64,000 nucleotides of DNA from Sphingomicrobium arenosum (GCF_026157085.1 NZ_JANPVN010000001.1:62001-126000); one strand, 5' to 3'; shown: positions 37,842 to 46,677, numbered from the stretch's first letter. Numbers and translations are program-made. The notes: generated from the sequence alone by a model not told the origin.

Positions 37842-38969
37842 CTAGTCGTCCGCGCCCAATCGCAGGCGCACATTGCGGCGCTGGCCGTCGCGCACGATCG
37901 TCAGCGCGACCTCCTCGCCGACCTCATAATCGTCGAGGCGGGCGAGCAGTTCGCCGAGGCGGGTGACGGGCTGGCCATCGATGGCGGTGACGACATCGCC
38001 GGGATCGACGCCGCGGCGGGTGCGGCGCGCGGGCTCGAGGCCGGCGCGGGCGGCGGGGGAGCCGGGCTCGACCTCGAGGACGAAGACACCCTCGATGCCG
38101 CTCGCGCGCTTCAGGCGATTGTTGAAATTCTCGTCGCTGCCGATGCCGAGGCTGGGGCGGGTGTATCGCCCCTCGGCGATGAGCTGGGGGACGACACGCA
38201 TGACGGTATCGGCGGGGACTGCGAAACCGATGCCGGCGGACGCGCCCGAGGGCGAATAGATGGCGGTGTTGATGCCGATGAGGCGCCCCGCGCTGTCGAG
38301 CAGGGGCCCGCCCGAATTGCCTGGGTTGATCGCGGCGTCGGTCTGGATGAGGTCCTGGATGTCGGCACCATCCTCGCGCGGGAGCGAGCGATCGAGCGCC
38401 GAGACGATGCCGGTGGTCAGCGTCCAGTCGAGACCGAAGGGGTTGCCGATGGCGAACACTTTTTGCCCCACGCGCAGGTCGCCCGACGTACCGATGGGGA
38501 TGCGCGCGGGAGGGGCGAAGCCGGCGCCGCCGATGCGCAGGACGGCAAGGTCGTGCGCGGGGCTGGCACCGACGAGGGTGGCGGACAGTTCGCGACCGTC
38601 GGCGAGCTGGACCTGCGCACCCGAGGCACCCTGGACGACATGCCAGTTGGTGACGACATGGCCCGCCTCGTCCCAGATCATCCCCGAGCCCGAACCGCGC
38701 GGCACGCTGTAGACGTTGCGGCTGTAGAAATCGCGCACCCGCTGGCTGGTCGAGATGGCGACGACCGAATCGCGCGCGCCTTCGAACAGGTCGATGGTGG
38801 CCTGTTCGTCGGCAGCGAGGTCGGCGCGCGGCGTGACGGTGCGGGGTTCGGCCACGGGCTGACCGAGATAGAGGGCTGCGACAGCGACAAGAAGCATGAC
38901 ATTCACCACAACAAGAAGAACCAGAAAGGCAGGCGGATGCTTTACGGGCGATGAAGGACTTTTGTTCAT
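37842..38969 (-). CDS. HtrA/DegP-type S1C serine protease with PDZ domain
   Basis: A 375-residue membrane-anchored periplasmic protease. One N-terminal helix (about residues 15-36) anchors it. The trypsin-like domain shows the catalytic triad: His in VVTNWHVVQG, Asp in SPAHDLAVLRIGG, Ser in DAAINPGNSGGPLLDSAG. A single C-terminal PDZ domain (about 275-370) carries GVFVLEVEPGSPAARAGLEP. One PDZ domain and an anchor resemble DegS/HhoB-like sensors or quality-control proteases. It precedes crtY by 64 bp. Confidence 0.94.
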   Translation of the reverse strand: MNKSPSSPVKHPPAFLVLLVVVNVMLLVAVAALYLGQPVAEPRTVTPRADLAADEQATIDLFEGARDSVVAISTSQRVRDFYSRNVYSVPRGSGSGMIWDEAGHVVTNWHVVQGASGAQVQLADGRELSATLVGASPAHDLAVLRIGGAGFAPPARIPIGTSGDLRVGQKVFAIGNPFGLDWTLTTGIVSALDRSLPREDGADIQDLIQTDAAINPGNSGGPLLDSAGRLIGINTAIYSPSGASAGIGFAVPADTVMRVVPQLIAEGRYTRPSLGIGSDENFNNRLKRASGIEGVFVLEVEPGSPAARAGLEPARRTRRGVDPGDVVTAIDGQPVTRLGELLARLDDYEVGEEVALTIVRDGQRRNVRLRLGADD

Positions 38970-39066
38970 GGCATCGACCTAGGCACACGTGCCGCGCTTT
39001 CAATGGCGGCAAAAAGTCGGGCGCTCGCTCATCATCTCTTCATTGTCAGCCTGTAGGGAGGCTGGC

Positions 39067-39885
39067 ATGACCCAGGGCATGGACGCCGCCACCGCCATCA
39101 TCATCAGCGCCATCGCGATGACCGCGATCGTGGCGGTGCGCTATGTCGCGACCAGCGGTTTCTTTGCGGCGTGGACGGCGCGGCGCTTTCCCGGACGGCT
39201 GGCGGGACAGGGCAAGCAGGTGCGGATGGAGATTTTCTATTCGCTCGCCTCGGCCGCCATCTATGGCGTGCCCGCGGGCGTGATCGCCTGGGGCTGGGAC
39301 CAGCATGGCTGGACGCGTATCTATATGGAGGCGGACGCCTATCCCTTGTGGTGGATGCCGGTCAGCCTGTTCCTCTACCTCTTCCTGCACGACACCTGGT
39401 TCTATTGGACCCACCGCGCAATGCATTGGCCGCCCTTGTTTCGGAAGGTGCATGCCGTGCACCATGCGAGCCGCCCGCCGACCGCTTGGGCGGCGATGAG
39501 TTTCCATCCCTGGGAGGCGCTGTCGGGCGCGGTGGTGATCCCGGCGCTGGTGTTTCTCGTGCCCATCCATGTCGGCGTGTTGGGGCTGGTACTCTTCATC
39601 ATGACGCTGATGGGGGTGACCAATCACATGGGCTGGGAGCTGTTTCCCCGGTGGCTGGTTCAGGGGCGGTTAGGCCGCCACCTGATAACTGCCAGCCATC
39701 ACGAACTTCATCATCAAAAGTATCGGTGCAATTATGGTCTCTATTTTCGCTTCTGGGATCGCCTCTGCGCGACCGACAAGGGGCTGGGCGAATTCGGCGT
39801 GCCGCGCCAGCCTCGGGCTGCTCGCGCTGGCAAGCCTGAGCGGGGCAGCCAGCCCGACCACGAGCCCGTCGCCGCGCCCCGCTGA
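39067..39885 (+). CDS. Membrane fatty-acid hydroxylase/sterol desaturase superfamily enzyme
   Basis: A 272-residue di-iron membrane hydroxylase with about five helices. All His clusters are present: HDTWFYWTHRAMH, HAVHHASRPPT and SHHELHHQKYRCNYG. This superfamily includes lipid hydroxylases and some carotenoid ring hydroxylases; being near crtYIB, a role in xanthophyll formation is possible but unproven. The ATG follows an AGGGAGG site. The domain seems finished by about residue 240 (FRFWDRLCATDKGLGEF), while the last 30 residues are low-quality and overlap the next gene by 152 nt in another frame. Confidence 0.9.
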   Translation: MTQGMDAATAIIISAIAMTAIVAVRYVATSGFFAAWTARRFPGRLAGQGKQVRMEIFYSLASAAIYGVPAGVIAWGWDQHGWTRIYMEADAYPLWWMPVSLFLYLFLHDTWFYWTHRAMHWPPLFRKVHAVHHASRPPTAWAAMSFHPWEALSGAVVIPALVFLVPIHVGVLGLVLFIMTLMGVTNHMGWELFPRWLVQGRLGRHLITASHHELHHQKYRCNYGLYFRFWDRLCATDKGLGEFGVPRQPRAARAGKPERGSQPDHEPVAAPR

Positions 39886-40252
39886 GCTGACGGTCGATCT
39901 CGAGAATGTCCGCAATGCCAAGGGTGAAATTCGCATCTGCATGACGCAGGATGTCGCGGGTTTCCTCAAATGCCGCGAGGATCCCAAGGCGGTGAAGGTC
40001 AAGGTGCCCGCCGTCGAGGGAATGAGCGAAGTGGCCGTTCGGGGGCTGCGCGAGGGACGCTGGATGCTGCTCGTGCTGCATGACGAAAATGGCAATGGGA
40101 AGATGTCGAAATCTCTCGGCATTCCCAAGGAGGGATTCGGCTTTTCGGGTAATCCGGCGATCCGCATGGGGCCGCCGCGCGCCGAGGACGTGGTATTCGA
40201 CCTGCCGGCCGGGCAAAGCCGCCAGCGCGTCAAGGTGAAGTATATCCTCTAA
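39734..40252 (+). CDS. DUF2141 family exported protein
   Basis: A 172-residue protein. From residue 50 onward it matches DUF2141: LTVDLENVRNAKGEIRICMT, EGMSEVAVRGLREGRWMLLV, LHDENGNGKMSKSLGIPKEG. A hydrophobic stretch SLGLLALASLSGAAS (about residues 26-40) is the signal-peptide core. The only usual start codon in frame before that core is the ATG at 39734, which lies inside the hydroxylase gene and makes the signal N-region unusually long with a 152-nt overlap. Function of the family is unknown. The stop interlocks with mgtC (40249-40252). Confidence 0.85.
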   Translation: MVSIFASGIASARPTRGWANSACRASLGLLALASLSGAASPTTSPSPRPAELTVDLENVRNAKGEIRICMTQDVAGFLKCREDPKAVKVKVPAVEGMSEVAVRGLREGRWMLLVLHDENGNGKMSKSLGIPKEGFGFSGNPAIRMGPPRAEDVVFDLPAGQSRQRVKVKYIL

Positions 40253-40746
40253 TCGTCGTCGCTCTTGTCGGTGACGTCGGGCTCATGCTCGGCGTCCCAC
40301 TTGGCCGTGAAGGGCGCGGAAAGAACGAGCAGGAGCAGGACGATCGCGGTGACGATGGCCGCGAGCCAGACCTCTCCCATACCGCAAATCAGTCCGATGG
40401 CGCCCGCGCACCAGATGGCGGAGGCCGAGCCGGCGCCCTGAATGAAATTGCCCTGTCGGAACATCGCGCCCGCGCCGAGGAAACCGATCCCGGTAATGAC
40501 CCCCTCGATGACGCGTGTCGGATCGATCCGCGATTGGCTGTCGGTCGTGCTGTGCAACAGCTCGGTCGTGCCGATGACAAGGCCCGCCGCACCGACAGAG
40601 ATGATGACGAAGGGACGAAAGTCGATCGGCTTGCTTCGCATGTAGCGCTCGATACCGATCAGCAGGGGAAGGATGACGGCGGCGCTCATGCGGATCGCGA
40701 CATCGGCGAGCGACATGGTGTCGGGAAGGAAAGCGTGGTTCATCAA
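40249..40746 (-). CDS. MgtC/SapB family membrane protein
   Basis: A 165-residue membrane protein with four to five helices. The family signature is clear: MSAAVILPLLIGIERYMRSK, RPFVIISVGAAGLVIG, VIEGVITGIGFLGAGAMFRQ, GSASAIWCAGAIGLICGMG. Members regulate Mg2+ homeostasis or ATP synthase, or act without known substrate. A charged tail (DAEHEPDVTDKSDDD) follows. It is divergent from the MscS gene (64 bp between starts). Confidence 0.93.
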   Translation of the reverse strand: MMNHAFLPDTMSLADVAIRMSAAVILPLLIGIERYMRSKPIDFRPFVIISVGAAGLVIGTTELLHSTTDSQSRIDPTRVIEGVITGIGFLGAGAMFRQGNFIQGAGSASAIWCAGAIGLICGMGEVWLAAIVTAIVLLLLVLSAPFTAKWDAEHEPDVTDKSDDD

Positions 40747-40810
40747 GGGGGAATGAAGCAGCCTGTCTAAAGGTTCGACTTTCGACGAAAATGTCGCTTA
40801 ACTGCCCGAT

Positions 40811-41734
40811 ATGGCACAGGCACAAGCAGAAGAAATTGCAGAGGGCGCGGTCGACACGACGGTCCGTCTGTTCGAGGATCTGGACAAGATCGCGCTGGCG
40901 GTCGGCGACTATCGCGTCAGCCTGTTGCAGGTGCTGACCGTGTTGGTGACGGTTGTCCTCCTGTTCATCGTGACGAAGTTCGTGATGTGGGGCGTCAAGC
41001 GCATCATCAAGCGAACCAGCCGGTTCGATCCGGCACAAGGCCTGCTCGCCGAGAAGCTGGCGACGATCGTCATCTTCGCGCTCGCCTTCCTCATCGGGAT
41101 CGACGTGCTCGGGTTCGATCTCAGCGCGCTGGCGGTCTTCTCGGGCGCGGTCGGCCTCGCGGTCGGTTTCGGGCTGCAGAAGACCTTCGGCAATCTCATC
41201 GCCGGCATCATCCTCCTGATGGACCGTTCGGTGAAGCCGGGCGACGTCATCGTCGTCGGCGACACGTTCGGCGCGATCAGCAAGATCGGGACGCGCGCGG
41301 TCAGCGTGATCACGCGTGATGGCAAGGAGCATCTGATCCCGAACGAGCTGCTCATGACCGAGCCGGTGGAGAATTGGTCCTATTCCTCGCGCAACGTGCG
41401 GGTGCAGATTCCGGTGGGGGTGAGCTATGCCTCCGATCTCAAGCTCGTCGAGGATATCTTGATCGAATGCACGACGGCCTGCGAACGGGTCTTGAAGGCG
41501 CCCAAGCCCAATGTCTGGCTCAAGGAATTTGGCGACAATAGCGTCAATTTCGAAATCCAGGCGTGGATCATGGATCCCGAGGCCGGGGTCGGCAATGTGC
41601 GCTCGGCGGTGCTGAAGGCGATCTGGTGGCGCTTCAAGGAAGAAGGGATCGAGATCCCCTTCCCGCAGCGCGATATCTATATCAAAGCGATGCCGCAGGG
41701 CGCTCCTGACGCGGGCGAGCCGGCAGCGAACTGA
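40811..41734 (+). CDS. Small-conductance mechanosensitive channel (MscS)
   Basis: A 307-residue MscS channel. Three N-terminal helices, then the pore helix LSALAVFSGAVGLAVGFGLQ followed by TFGNLIAGIILLMDRSVKPG, the beta domain IVVGDTFGAISKIGTRAVSV and DGKEHLIPNELLMTEPVENW, and the C-terminal vestibule ending PFPQRDIYIKAM. It opens under hypo-osmotic tension. Its last 53 bases overlap the end of the convergent wecB. Confidence 0.95.
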   Translation: MAQAQAEEIAEGAVDTTVRLFEDLDKIALAVGDYRVSLLQVLTVLVTVVLLFIVTKFVMWGVKRIIKRTSRFDPAQGLLAEKLATIVIFALAFLIGIDVLGFDLSALAVFSGAVGLAVGFGLQKTFGNLIAGIILLMDRSVKPGDVIVVGDTFGAISKIGTRAVSVITRDGKEHLIPNELLMTEPVENWSYSSRNVRVQIPVGVSYASDLKLVEDILIECTTACERVLKAPKPNVWLKEFGDNSVNFEIQAWIMDPEAGVGNVRSAVLKAIWWRFKEEGIEIPFPQRDIYIKAMPQGAPDAGEPAAN

Positions 41735-42818
41735 GCGCCAGTCGCTCGGCAATGATCGCGGCGATGCGCGGCCCGGTGCGGCCGTCGCCATAGGGTTCGG
41801 CACCATTGATCATGGCGCGCCGGACGCGCGGGCTGGCGAAGAAATGTTCGACCTCCTCGACGATGCGCTGTCGTTCGATGCCGATGAGCTTCAACTGGCC
41901 GCTGGCAATGCCCTCGGGGCGTTCGGTGCGGCGGCGCAGGATGAAGAGCGGGGTGCCGACGTAGGGCGCCTCCTCCTGCATCCCGCCCGAATCGGACAGG
42001 ATAAGATCGGCGCTGCGCATGGCGAGCAGCATCTGGCGGTGGGTCAGTGGCGCGAGCAGGCGGACGGGGCTGGTGCGTTCCAATGCGCGGCGCCAGGCCT
42101 GACCGATGGCCGGATTGGGGTGCAGCGCGACGTCGATGTGGAGCCGGGGGTGGCGCTCGGCCAAATCGATCGTGGCGGCGATGAGATCGGCGAGCGGCTC
42201 GCCCCAATGCTCGCGGCGGTGGCAAGTAATGAGCAGGCGCCGCTCGTCACCGCGCGGACCGGTGCGGGGCGGCAGGGTGGCGAGCAAGGCCTTGAGCGCA
42301 TCGACGCCGCTATTGCCGACGACGTGGACGCTGTCGTCGCAACCTTCTTCGCGCAGGTGCCGCGCGGCCAGTTCGGTGGGGGCGAAGTGCAGCGCGGCGA
42401 GGCGATCGATGGCGATGCGGAAATCCTCCTCGGGCCAGGGGTTGGCGCGGTCGTGGCTGCGCAGGCCCGCCTCGACATGGGCAAGCGGCAGGTCGAGGTC
42501 GGCGGCCGCCAACGCACCGCCATAGGCGCTCGCCGTATCGCCTTGCACGATGATCATGGCGGGGCGGGGGAGGTTCCCGGCGGCATAGGCGCTGGCACAG
42601 CTGTGCGCGTAGGTGAAGGGATCGGCCATGGGTGAAACGTCGAGATGGCGGGTTTCGTAGGGGCCGAGATCGACGGCGGCGCGGGCGAGGTCGCGATGCT
42701 GACCGGTTGCGACGAGGCGAACGGCCATGCCCTGCGCGTGAAGCGCGGCGGCGACGGGGGCGAGCTTGATCGCTTCCGGGCGAGTGCCGAAGACGATATC
42801 GATCCGACGATGAAGCAG
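41682..42818 (-). CDS. wecB: UDP-N-acetylglucosamine 2-epimerase (non-hydrolysing), non-standard start
   Basis: A GT-B-fold epimerase converting UDP-GlcNAc to UDP-ManNAc for surface polysaccharide. From the first ATG (42728) the protein would begin MAVRLVATGQH and lose the essential first strand. In frame upstream the sequence RRIDIVFGTRPEAIKLAPVA is perfectly conserved-looking, so translation must begin earlier, yet no ATG, GTG or TTG occurs before the upstream stop. The best candidate is CTG at 42818, three bases after a GGGGGA site, giving 378 residues. Other features: HVEAGLRSHDRANPWPEEDF, TCHRREHWGEPL and SDSGGMQEEAPYVGTPLFIL. The C-terminal 53 bases overlap the MscS gene. Confidence 0.9.
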   Translation of the reverse strand: MLHRRIDIVFGTRPEAIKLAPVAAALHAQGMAVRLVATGQHRDLARAAVDLGPYETRHLDVSPMADPFTYAHSCASAYAAGNLPRPAMIIVQGDTASAYGGALAAADLDLPLAHVEAGLRSHDRANPWPEEDFRIAIDRLAALHFAPTELAARHLREEGCDDSVHVVGNSGVDALKALLATLPPRTGPRGDERRLLITCHRREHWGEPLADLIAATIDLAERHPRLHIDVALHPNPAIGQAWRRALERTSPVRLLAPLTHRQMLLAMRSADLILSDSGGMQEEAPYVGTPLFILRRRTERPEGIASGQLKLIGIERQRIVEEVEHFFASPRVRRAMINGAEPYGDGRTGPRIAAIIAERLALSSLPARPRQERPAASL

Positions 42819-42821
42819 CTG

Positions 42822-42827
42822 TCCCCC
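42822..42827 (-). promoter_or_regulatory. Ribosome binding site that supports the wecB CTG start
   Basis: GGGGGA on the minus strand ends three bases before CTG (42818-42816). The spacing is short for a Shine-Dalgarno site, so the start is not certain, but no other usable codon lies within reach. Confidence 0.45.
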
Positions 42828-42862
42828 TAGCTCGGCAAGGACAGGGCTAACTTATGTTAGAT

Positions 42863-42874
42863 GGTTGCGCAACC
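42863..42874. promoter_or_regulatory. 12-bp palindrome upstream of wecB
   Basis: GGTTGCGCAACC is a perfect palindrome in the 81-bp gap between the NDUFS4-like gene and wecB. It may be an operator; no regulator is suggested. Confidence 0.3.
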
Positions 42875-42899
42875 GATACGAGCGCCGGTGCGCCGCGCC

Positions 42900-43181
42900 T
42901 TATTTGAAATTGTCGGCGTAGGCCTGGATCTTGAGCTTGTGCGGGGGTGCCTTGACGACATGGGTGGCGATGCCGCGTTCCTCGCAATAGCGCTGCGCTT
43001 CCTCGAGGGTGGGAAAGGTGAGGCGAATCTGCGTCTCGGTGTCGCCCGAGCCGGCCCAACCGGTGAGCGGGTCGGGAGTCATCTTTTCCTCGCGCTCGAA
43101 CATCAGGGTCCAGCGGCCGGCCTGTGCCTTGCCCGACTGGGTGGTCTTGCGAACGTTCTCGATGATGCGCGCGGTGCTCAT
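42900..43181 (-). CDS. NDUFS4-like complex I accessory protein
   Basis: A 93-residue protein matching the ETC complex I 18-kDa (NDUFS4) family, an accessory subunit of NADH:ubiquinone oxidoreductase found in alphaproteobacteria and mitochondria. Visible: STARIIENVRKTTQSGKAQA, WTLMFEREEK, DPLTGWAGSGDTETQIRLTF, TLEEAQRYCEERGI, ending KAPPHKLKIQAYADNFK. The ATG at 43181 starts the conserved part; 38 extra open codons overlap hrpB. It starts 32 bp after the hrpB stop. Confidence 0.93.
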   Translation of the reverse strand: MSTARIIENVRKTTQSGKAQAGRWTLMFEREEKMTPDPLTGWAGSGDTETQIRLTFPTLEEAQRYCEERGIATHVVKAPPHKLKIQAYADNFK

Positions 43182-43213
43182 GCACCGCGATGTGGCGTTT
43201 GACGCGCGCGGGG

Positions 43214-45661
43214 TCAAGATTTTTGCGGGCCGCCACGCGCCTGCGCGCGCTTGGTCTTGAGGCTGGCGACCGCGGCGGTGGGGTCGTCGGGCCAATGATG
43301 CTTGGGATAGCGCCCGCGCATTTCCTTGGCGACATCGGCCCAGCTGCCGGACCAGAAGGCGGGGAGGTCGGTGGTGGTCTGGATGGGGCGCCCGGCGGGG
43401 CTGGTGAGGCTGAGGACGAGCGGGGTGGTGCCGACCATCGGATGGTTGGACAGGCCATAGAGCGCCTGCGCGCGCACGGTGACCGTCGGCCCGGCGGGGG
43501 CGTCATAATCGATGTCGTGGCTGGTACCGGCGGGGCTGGTGAAACGCGGCGGCGCGATGCGGTCGATCGCCTGCATCGCGGCATAATCGATTCGCACGGC
43601 AAGCGCGTTGTGCAGGTCGCCGGGGTCGAGCCGGTCGAGGCGGCGCTGGCCATGGAGGATCGGCAAAAGCCAGTCGTCGAGGCTGGCGAGCAGGGCGTCG
43701 TCCGACAGATCGGGAAGCGAGGCATCGCGCTGGCGCGCATAAGCGGCGCGGCGGCGCAGGAGGCTGGCGGCCTTGCCCCAGGCGAGAAGGTCGAGGCCCT
43801 CGCGGGCGACGGCGTCGCGCAGGGCAAGTGCGACCGCCTCGGGATCGGGATTGGCCGCCTGTCCGCGCTTGAGGACGAGCTGGCCGAGCCGCTCTCCTTC
43901 GCTTGCCTCGACGGCCTTTCGTGCCGGGTCGTAGCGCACCTCCTGGAAGGGGGTGATGGCATCGGCGAAGAGGGCCCGGACGGTGCCTTCCTCGATCCGC
44001 GCGGCGGCGAGGATGCGCGCGCCCGCTGCCGCGCCCGCGACCTCGGCGACGGCGAGCCATTCGGCGCTGGCGAGCGGACTGGCCTCGTCGAGCGAGAAGC
44101 CGCGTCCACCAACCGAGGCCCAGCGCGTGCCCGCGCCATCGCGGCGGCGTGACAGGCGGTCGGGAAAGGCCAGCGCGAGGGCATCGGCGGCGCGATCAGG
44201 CGTGATGGGTTCGGACGCGCCGACGCGGCGAGCCCAGTTGGCGGCGAGCTTGGCAGCGGTCCGGGCGCGCGGGCTGCGGTCGGTGACAAAGCGCCTGAGC
44301 CGCGCCTCCATGTCTTCGCCGCGCCCGCCGAGCCCGCGTTCGGACAGGAGCAGCGCGACCGCCGCGCCGGTGCTGCCGAAACCGCGCTTGGCGGCGAGGA
44401 TCAGCATATGCGCGAGGCGGGGCTCGAGCGGCAAGGCGGCGACCTTGCGACCATGGTCGGTGAGGCCGCCGGTCGCGTCGATCGCGCCGATGCGTTCGAG
44501 CAGGCGGCGCGCCTCGGCGAGACCCGGTGCGGGCGGCGGGGTCGCGAGTGGCAGCGACGTGGGATCGCGGCTGCCCCACAGGAGACTGGCGAGGAGTAGG
44601 GGGGCAAGATCGGCCTCGGCGATCTCTGGTGCATCATGCGCGGGAAGTGCGGCGTTGGCGGCCTCTTCCCACAGGCGGATGGCAATACCCGGTCCCTGCC
44701 GCGCGGCGCGGCCCGCGCGCTGGGTCACGGCGGCGCGGCTGGCGCGCTCGGTCACGAGGCGGGTGAGCCCCGCACCGACATCGAAGCGCGGGCGGCGCGC
44801 GAGGCCGCTGTCGACCACGATGCGGACATCGTCGACGGTGACGCTGGTCTCGGCGATGGCGGAGGCGAGGACGAGCTTGCGCGTGCCGGGCGCTGGGCGG
44901 CGCAGCGCGGCGCGCTGGGCGGCGGGGTCGACTTGGCCATGGAGGCGGTGAAGGACGACGTCGCCGGGCAGGGTGCCGAGCGCCTCTGCGGTGCGCTCGA
45001 TCTCGCGCACGCCGGGGAGGAAGGCGAGAAGCGAGGCACTCGTATCGGCGAGCGCGGTGCGAATGGCGCTGGCCATCTCGGCTTCGATCCGCGCGGCGGG
45101 GTTGCGGCCGACATGGCGCAGTTCGAGCGGGTGGCTGCGGCCCTCGCTCTCGATCAGCGGCGCGTCGCCGAGGAGGGGACGGAAAGCCGCGACATCGAGC
45201 GTGGCGGACATGAGGAGGAGGCGCAAATCCTCGCGCAGGCCAGCCTGTGCCTCGAGTGCGAAGGCGAGGGCGAGGTCGTTGTCGAGGCTGCGTTCGTGAA
45301 CCTCGTCGAACAGCACGGCGCTGACGCCCGCCAGTTCGGGATCGGCCTGGATTCGGGCGAGGAAGACACCGTGGGTCATCAGCGTGACGCGGCTGCCGGG
45401 CTTGCTATCGAGCCGGGTCGCATAGCCGAAGCGCTGACCGACCTTCTCGCCCGCTTCCTCGGCGATCCGCTCGGCGGCGGCGCGCGCGGCGAGGCGGCGG
45501 GGGACGAGCAGGAGGATCTCGCCTTCGCACCAGTCGGTATCGAGCAAAGCGGGGGCGACCTGCGTGGTCTTGCCCGCCCCGGGCGGCGCGATCAGCAGCG
45601 CTCGCGAGCTGGCGGCGAGTGCGGCGAGGAGGTCGGGAAGGGCAGTGTGGATGGGCAGCAT
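43214..45661 (-). CDS. hrpB: ATP-dependent helicase HrpB
   Basis: An 815-residue DEAH-family helicase. Walker A LLIAPPGAGKTTQVAPALL, the DEVHERSLDNDLALAF motif II, LLLMSATLD motif III, and VTQRAGRAARQGPGIAIRLW motif VI are all present, as is the HrpB C-terminal region. Length (about 810) is normal. HrpB is widespread, of uncertain RNA-related role. The ATG at 45661 gives the standard N-terminus MLPIHTALPDLLAALAASS. Confidence 0.96.
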   Translation of the reverse strand: MLPIHTALPDLLAALAASSRALLIAPPGAGKTTQVAPALLDTDWCEGEILLLVPRRLAARAAAERIAEEAGEKVGQRFGYATRLDSKPGSRVTLMTHGVFLARIQADPELAGVSAVLFDEVHERSLDNDLALAFALEAQAGLREDLRLLLMSATLDVAAFRPLLGDAPLIESEGRSHPLELRHVGRNPAARIEAEMASAIRTALADTSASLLAFLPGVREIERTAEALGTLPGDVVLHRLHGQVDPAAQRAALRRPAPGTRKLVLASAIAETSVTVDDVRIVVDSGLARRPRFDVGAGLTRLVTERASRAAVTQRAGRAARQGPGIAIRLWEEAANAALPAHDAPEIAEADLAPLLLASLLWGSRDPTSLPLATPPPAPGLAEARRLLERIGAIDATGGLTDHGRKVAALPLEPRLAHMLILAAKRGFGSTGAAVALLLSERGLGGRGEDMEARLRRFVTDRSPRARTAAKLAANWARRVGASEPITPDRAADALALAFPDRLSRRRDGAGTRWASVGGRGFSLDEASPLASAEWLAVAEVAGAAAGARILAAARIEEGTVRALFADAITPFQEVRYDPARKAVEASEGERLGQLVLKRGQAANPDPEAVALALRDAVAREGLDLLAWGKAASLLRRRAAYARQRDASLPDLSDDALLASLDDWLLPILHGQRRLDRLDPGDLHNALAVRIDYAAMQAIDRIAPPRFTSPAGTSHDIDYDAPAGPTVTVRAQALYGLSNHPMVGTTPLVLSLTSPAGRPIQTTTDLPAFWSGSWADVAKEMRGRYPKHHWPDDPTAAVASLKTKRAQARGGPQKS

Positions 45662-45846
45662 CGCTCCTGCTCATCGGCGATTGAACCAGCTCGCGCAACC
45701 GCCGTTGATTTGTTGATCCATGTTGTGTTTTTCGACCATTCATGCTCTTTTGCGATGATCGAACCGCCCAGATGACCACGGGCGAGTCGAGGCGAAGGCG
45801 CGCCGCCTGTGGCCCGACCCTTCGCATTGGGACGAAGGGGATCATC

Positions 45847-46668
45847 ATGAAAAGACTGACCGGCATGACTGCCGTCATTGCGTTGTCGATCGGGGCTGCC
45901 GCCTGCGATGCGGGCGGCGAAGTCGAGACCGACACCACCGCGACGACAGCGAGCGCGGAGGGCTTCAGCGGCGACTGGATGATCGACATCGAGAGCGCAC
46001 AGTTCGAGGCGAGCGACGATGAATGGGTCCTCGCCGACGGCACCTATGAATGCATGACCTGCGATCCGCCCTATTCGGTGCCCGCCGATGGTGAATGGCA
46101 TGCCGTCGACATGCCCGCGACCGACGAGGTGAAGGTCGTCGAGGTCGATGACCGCACGATACAATTCAGCGGGCGTCACGAAGGCAAGGTCGTCTACGAA
46201 AGTTCGCTCACGCTGTCCGAGGATGGTCAGGGGGCGAATGGGTCCTTCAAGAACATGCGCGGTGCCGAGGTGGTCGAGGGCGCAAATAGCTGGACCCGCG
46301 TGGCGGCGGGGCCCGATGGCGCCCACGGCTTGTCGGGCAAGTGGAAATATGAAGATGTCCAGAGCGTCAGCGAGGCCGGGCTGCGCACGACCTTCGCGGT
46401 CGAAGGCGACCAGTTCAGCATGTCGGGCAATGGCCAAAGCTATCGCGCGACGATCGGCGGCGATCCCGTCGCGATCGAGGGCGACGATGCCGGCACCATG
46501 ATCAAGGTCGAGCGGCTGGGCGAGAACAGCTATCGCGAGACCTTCATGCTCGACGGCGAGGAGCAGGGCTCGACCGAATGGACGCTCGGCGAGGATGGGC
46601 GCCTCAACGGCGTCTATCGCGACGCCAAGAATGGCGACGTCACGCGGTTCAGCGCGAACCGCGTCTGA
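45847..46668 (+). CDS. Putative lipoprotein of unknown function
   Basis: A 273-residue protein with a lipoprotein signal MKRLTGMTAVIALSIGAAAC (lipobox GAAC, Cys20). The mature part is a threonine-rich linker followed by two similar lipocalin-like beta domains: GFSGDWMIDIESAQFEASDD and later GLSGKWKYEDVQSVSEAG, each with an IQFSGRHEGK / FSMSGNGQSY strand. I do not recognise a family. AAGGGGAT precedes the ATG at 45847. A 35-codon upstream extension is open but lacks a signal. Confidence 0.8.
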   Translation: MKRLTGMTAVIALSIGAAACDAGGEVETDTTATTASAEGFSGDWMIDIESAQFEASDDEWVLADGTYECMTCDPPYSVPADGEWHAVDMPATDEVKVVEVDDRTIQFSGRHEGKVVYESSLTLSEDGQGANGSFKNMRGAEVVEGANSWTRVAAGPDGAHGLSGKWKYEDVQSVSEAGLRTTFAVEGDQFSMSGNGQSYRATIGGDPVAIEGDDAGTMIKVERLGENSYRETFMLDGEEQGSTEWTLGEDGRLNGVYRDAKNGDVTRFSANRV

Positions 46669-46677
46669 AACACCGGT

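Noticed and set aside
39067..39885. Naming the membrane hydroxylase as crtZ or crtG
   Set aside because: The His clusters fit the broad fatty-acid hydroxylase superfamily; proximity to crtYIB alone does not establish a carotenoid substrate.
40812..40826. A TGGCAC sequence at the start of the MscS gene as a second sigma-54 promoter
   Set aside because: The GC dinucleotide is not at the required distance and the site is inside the coding start.
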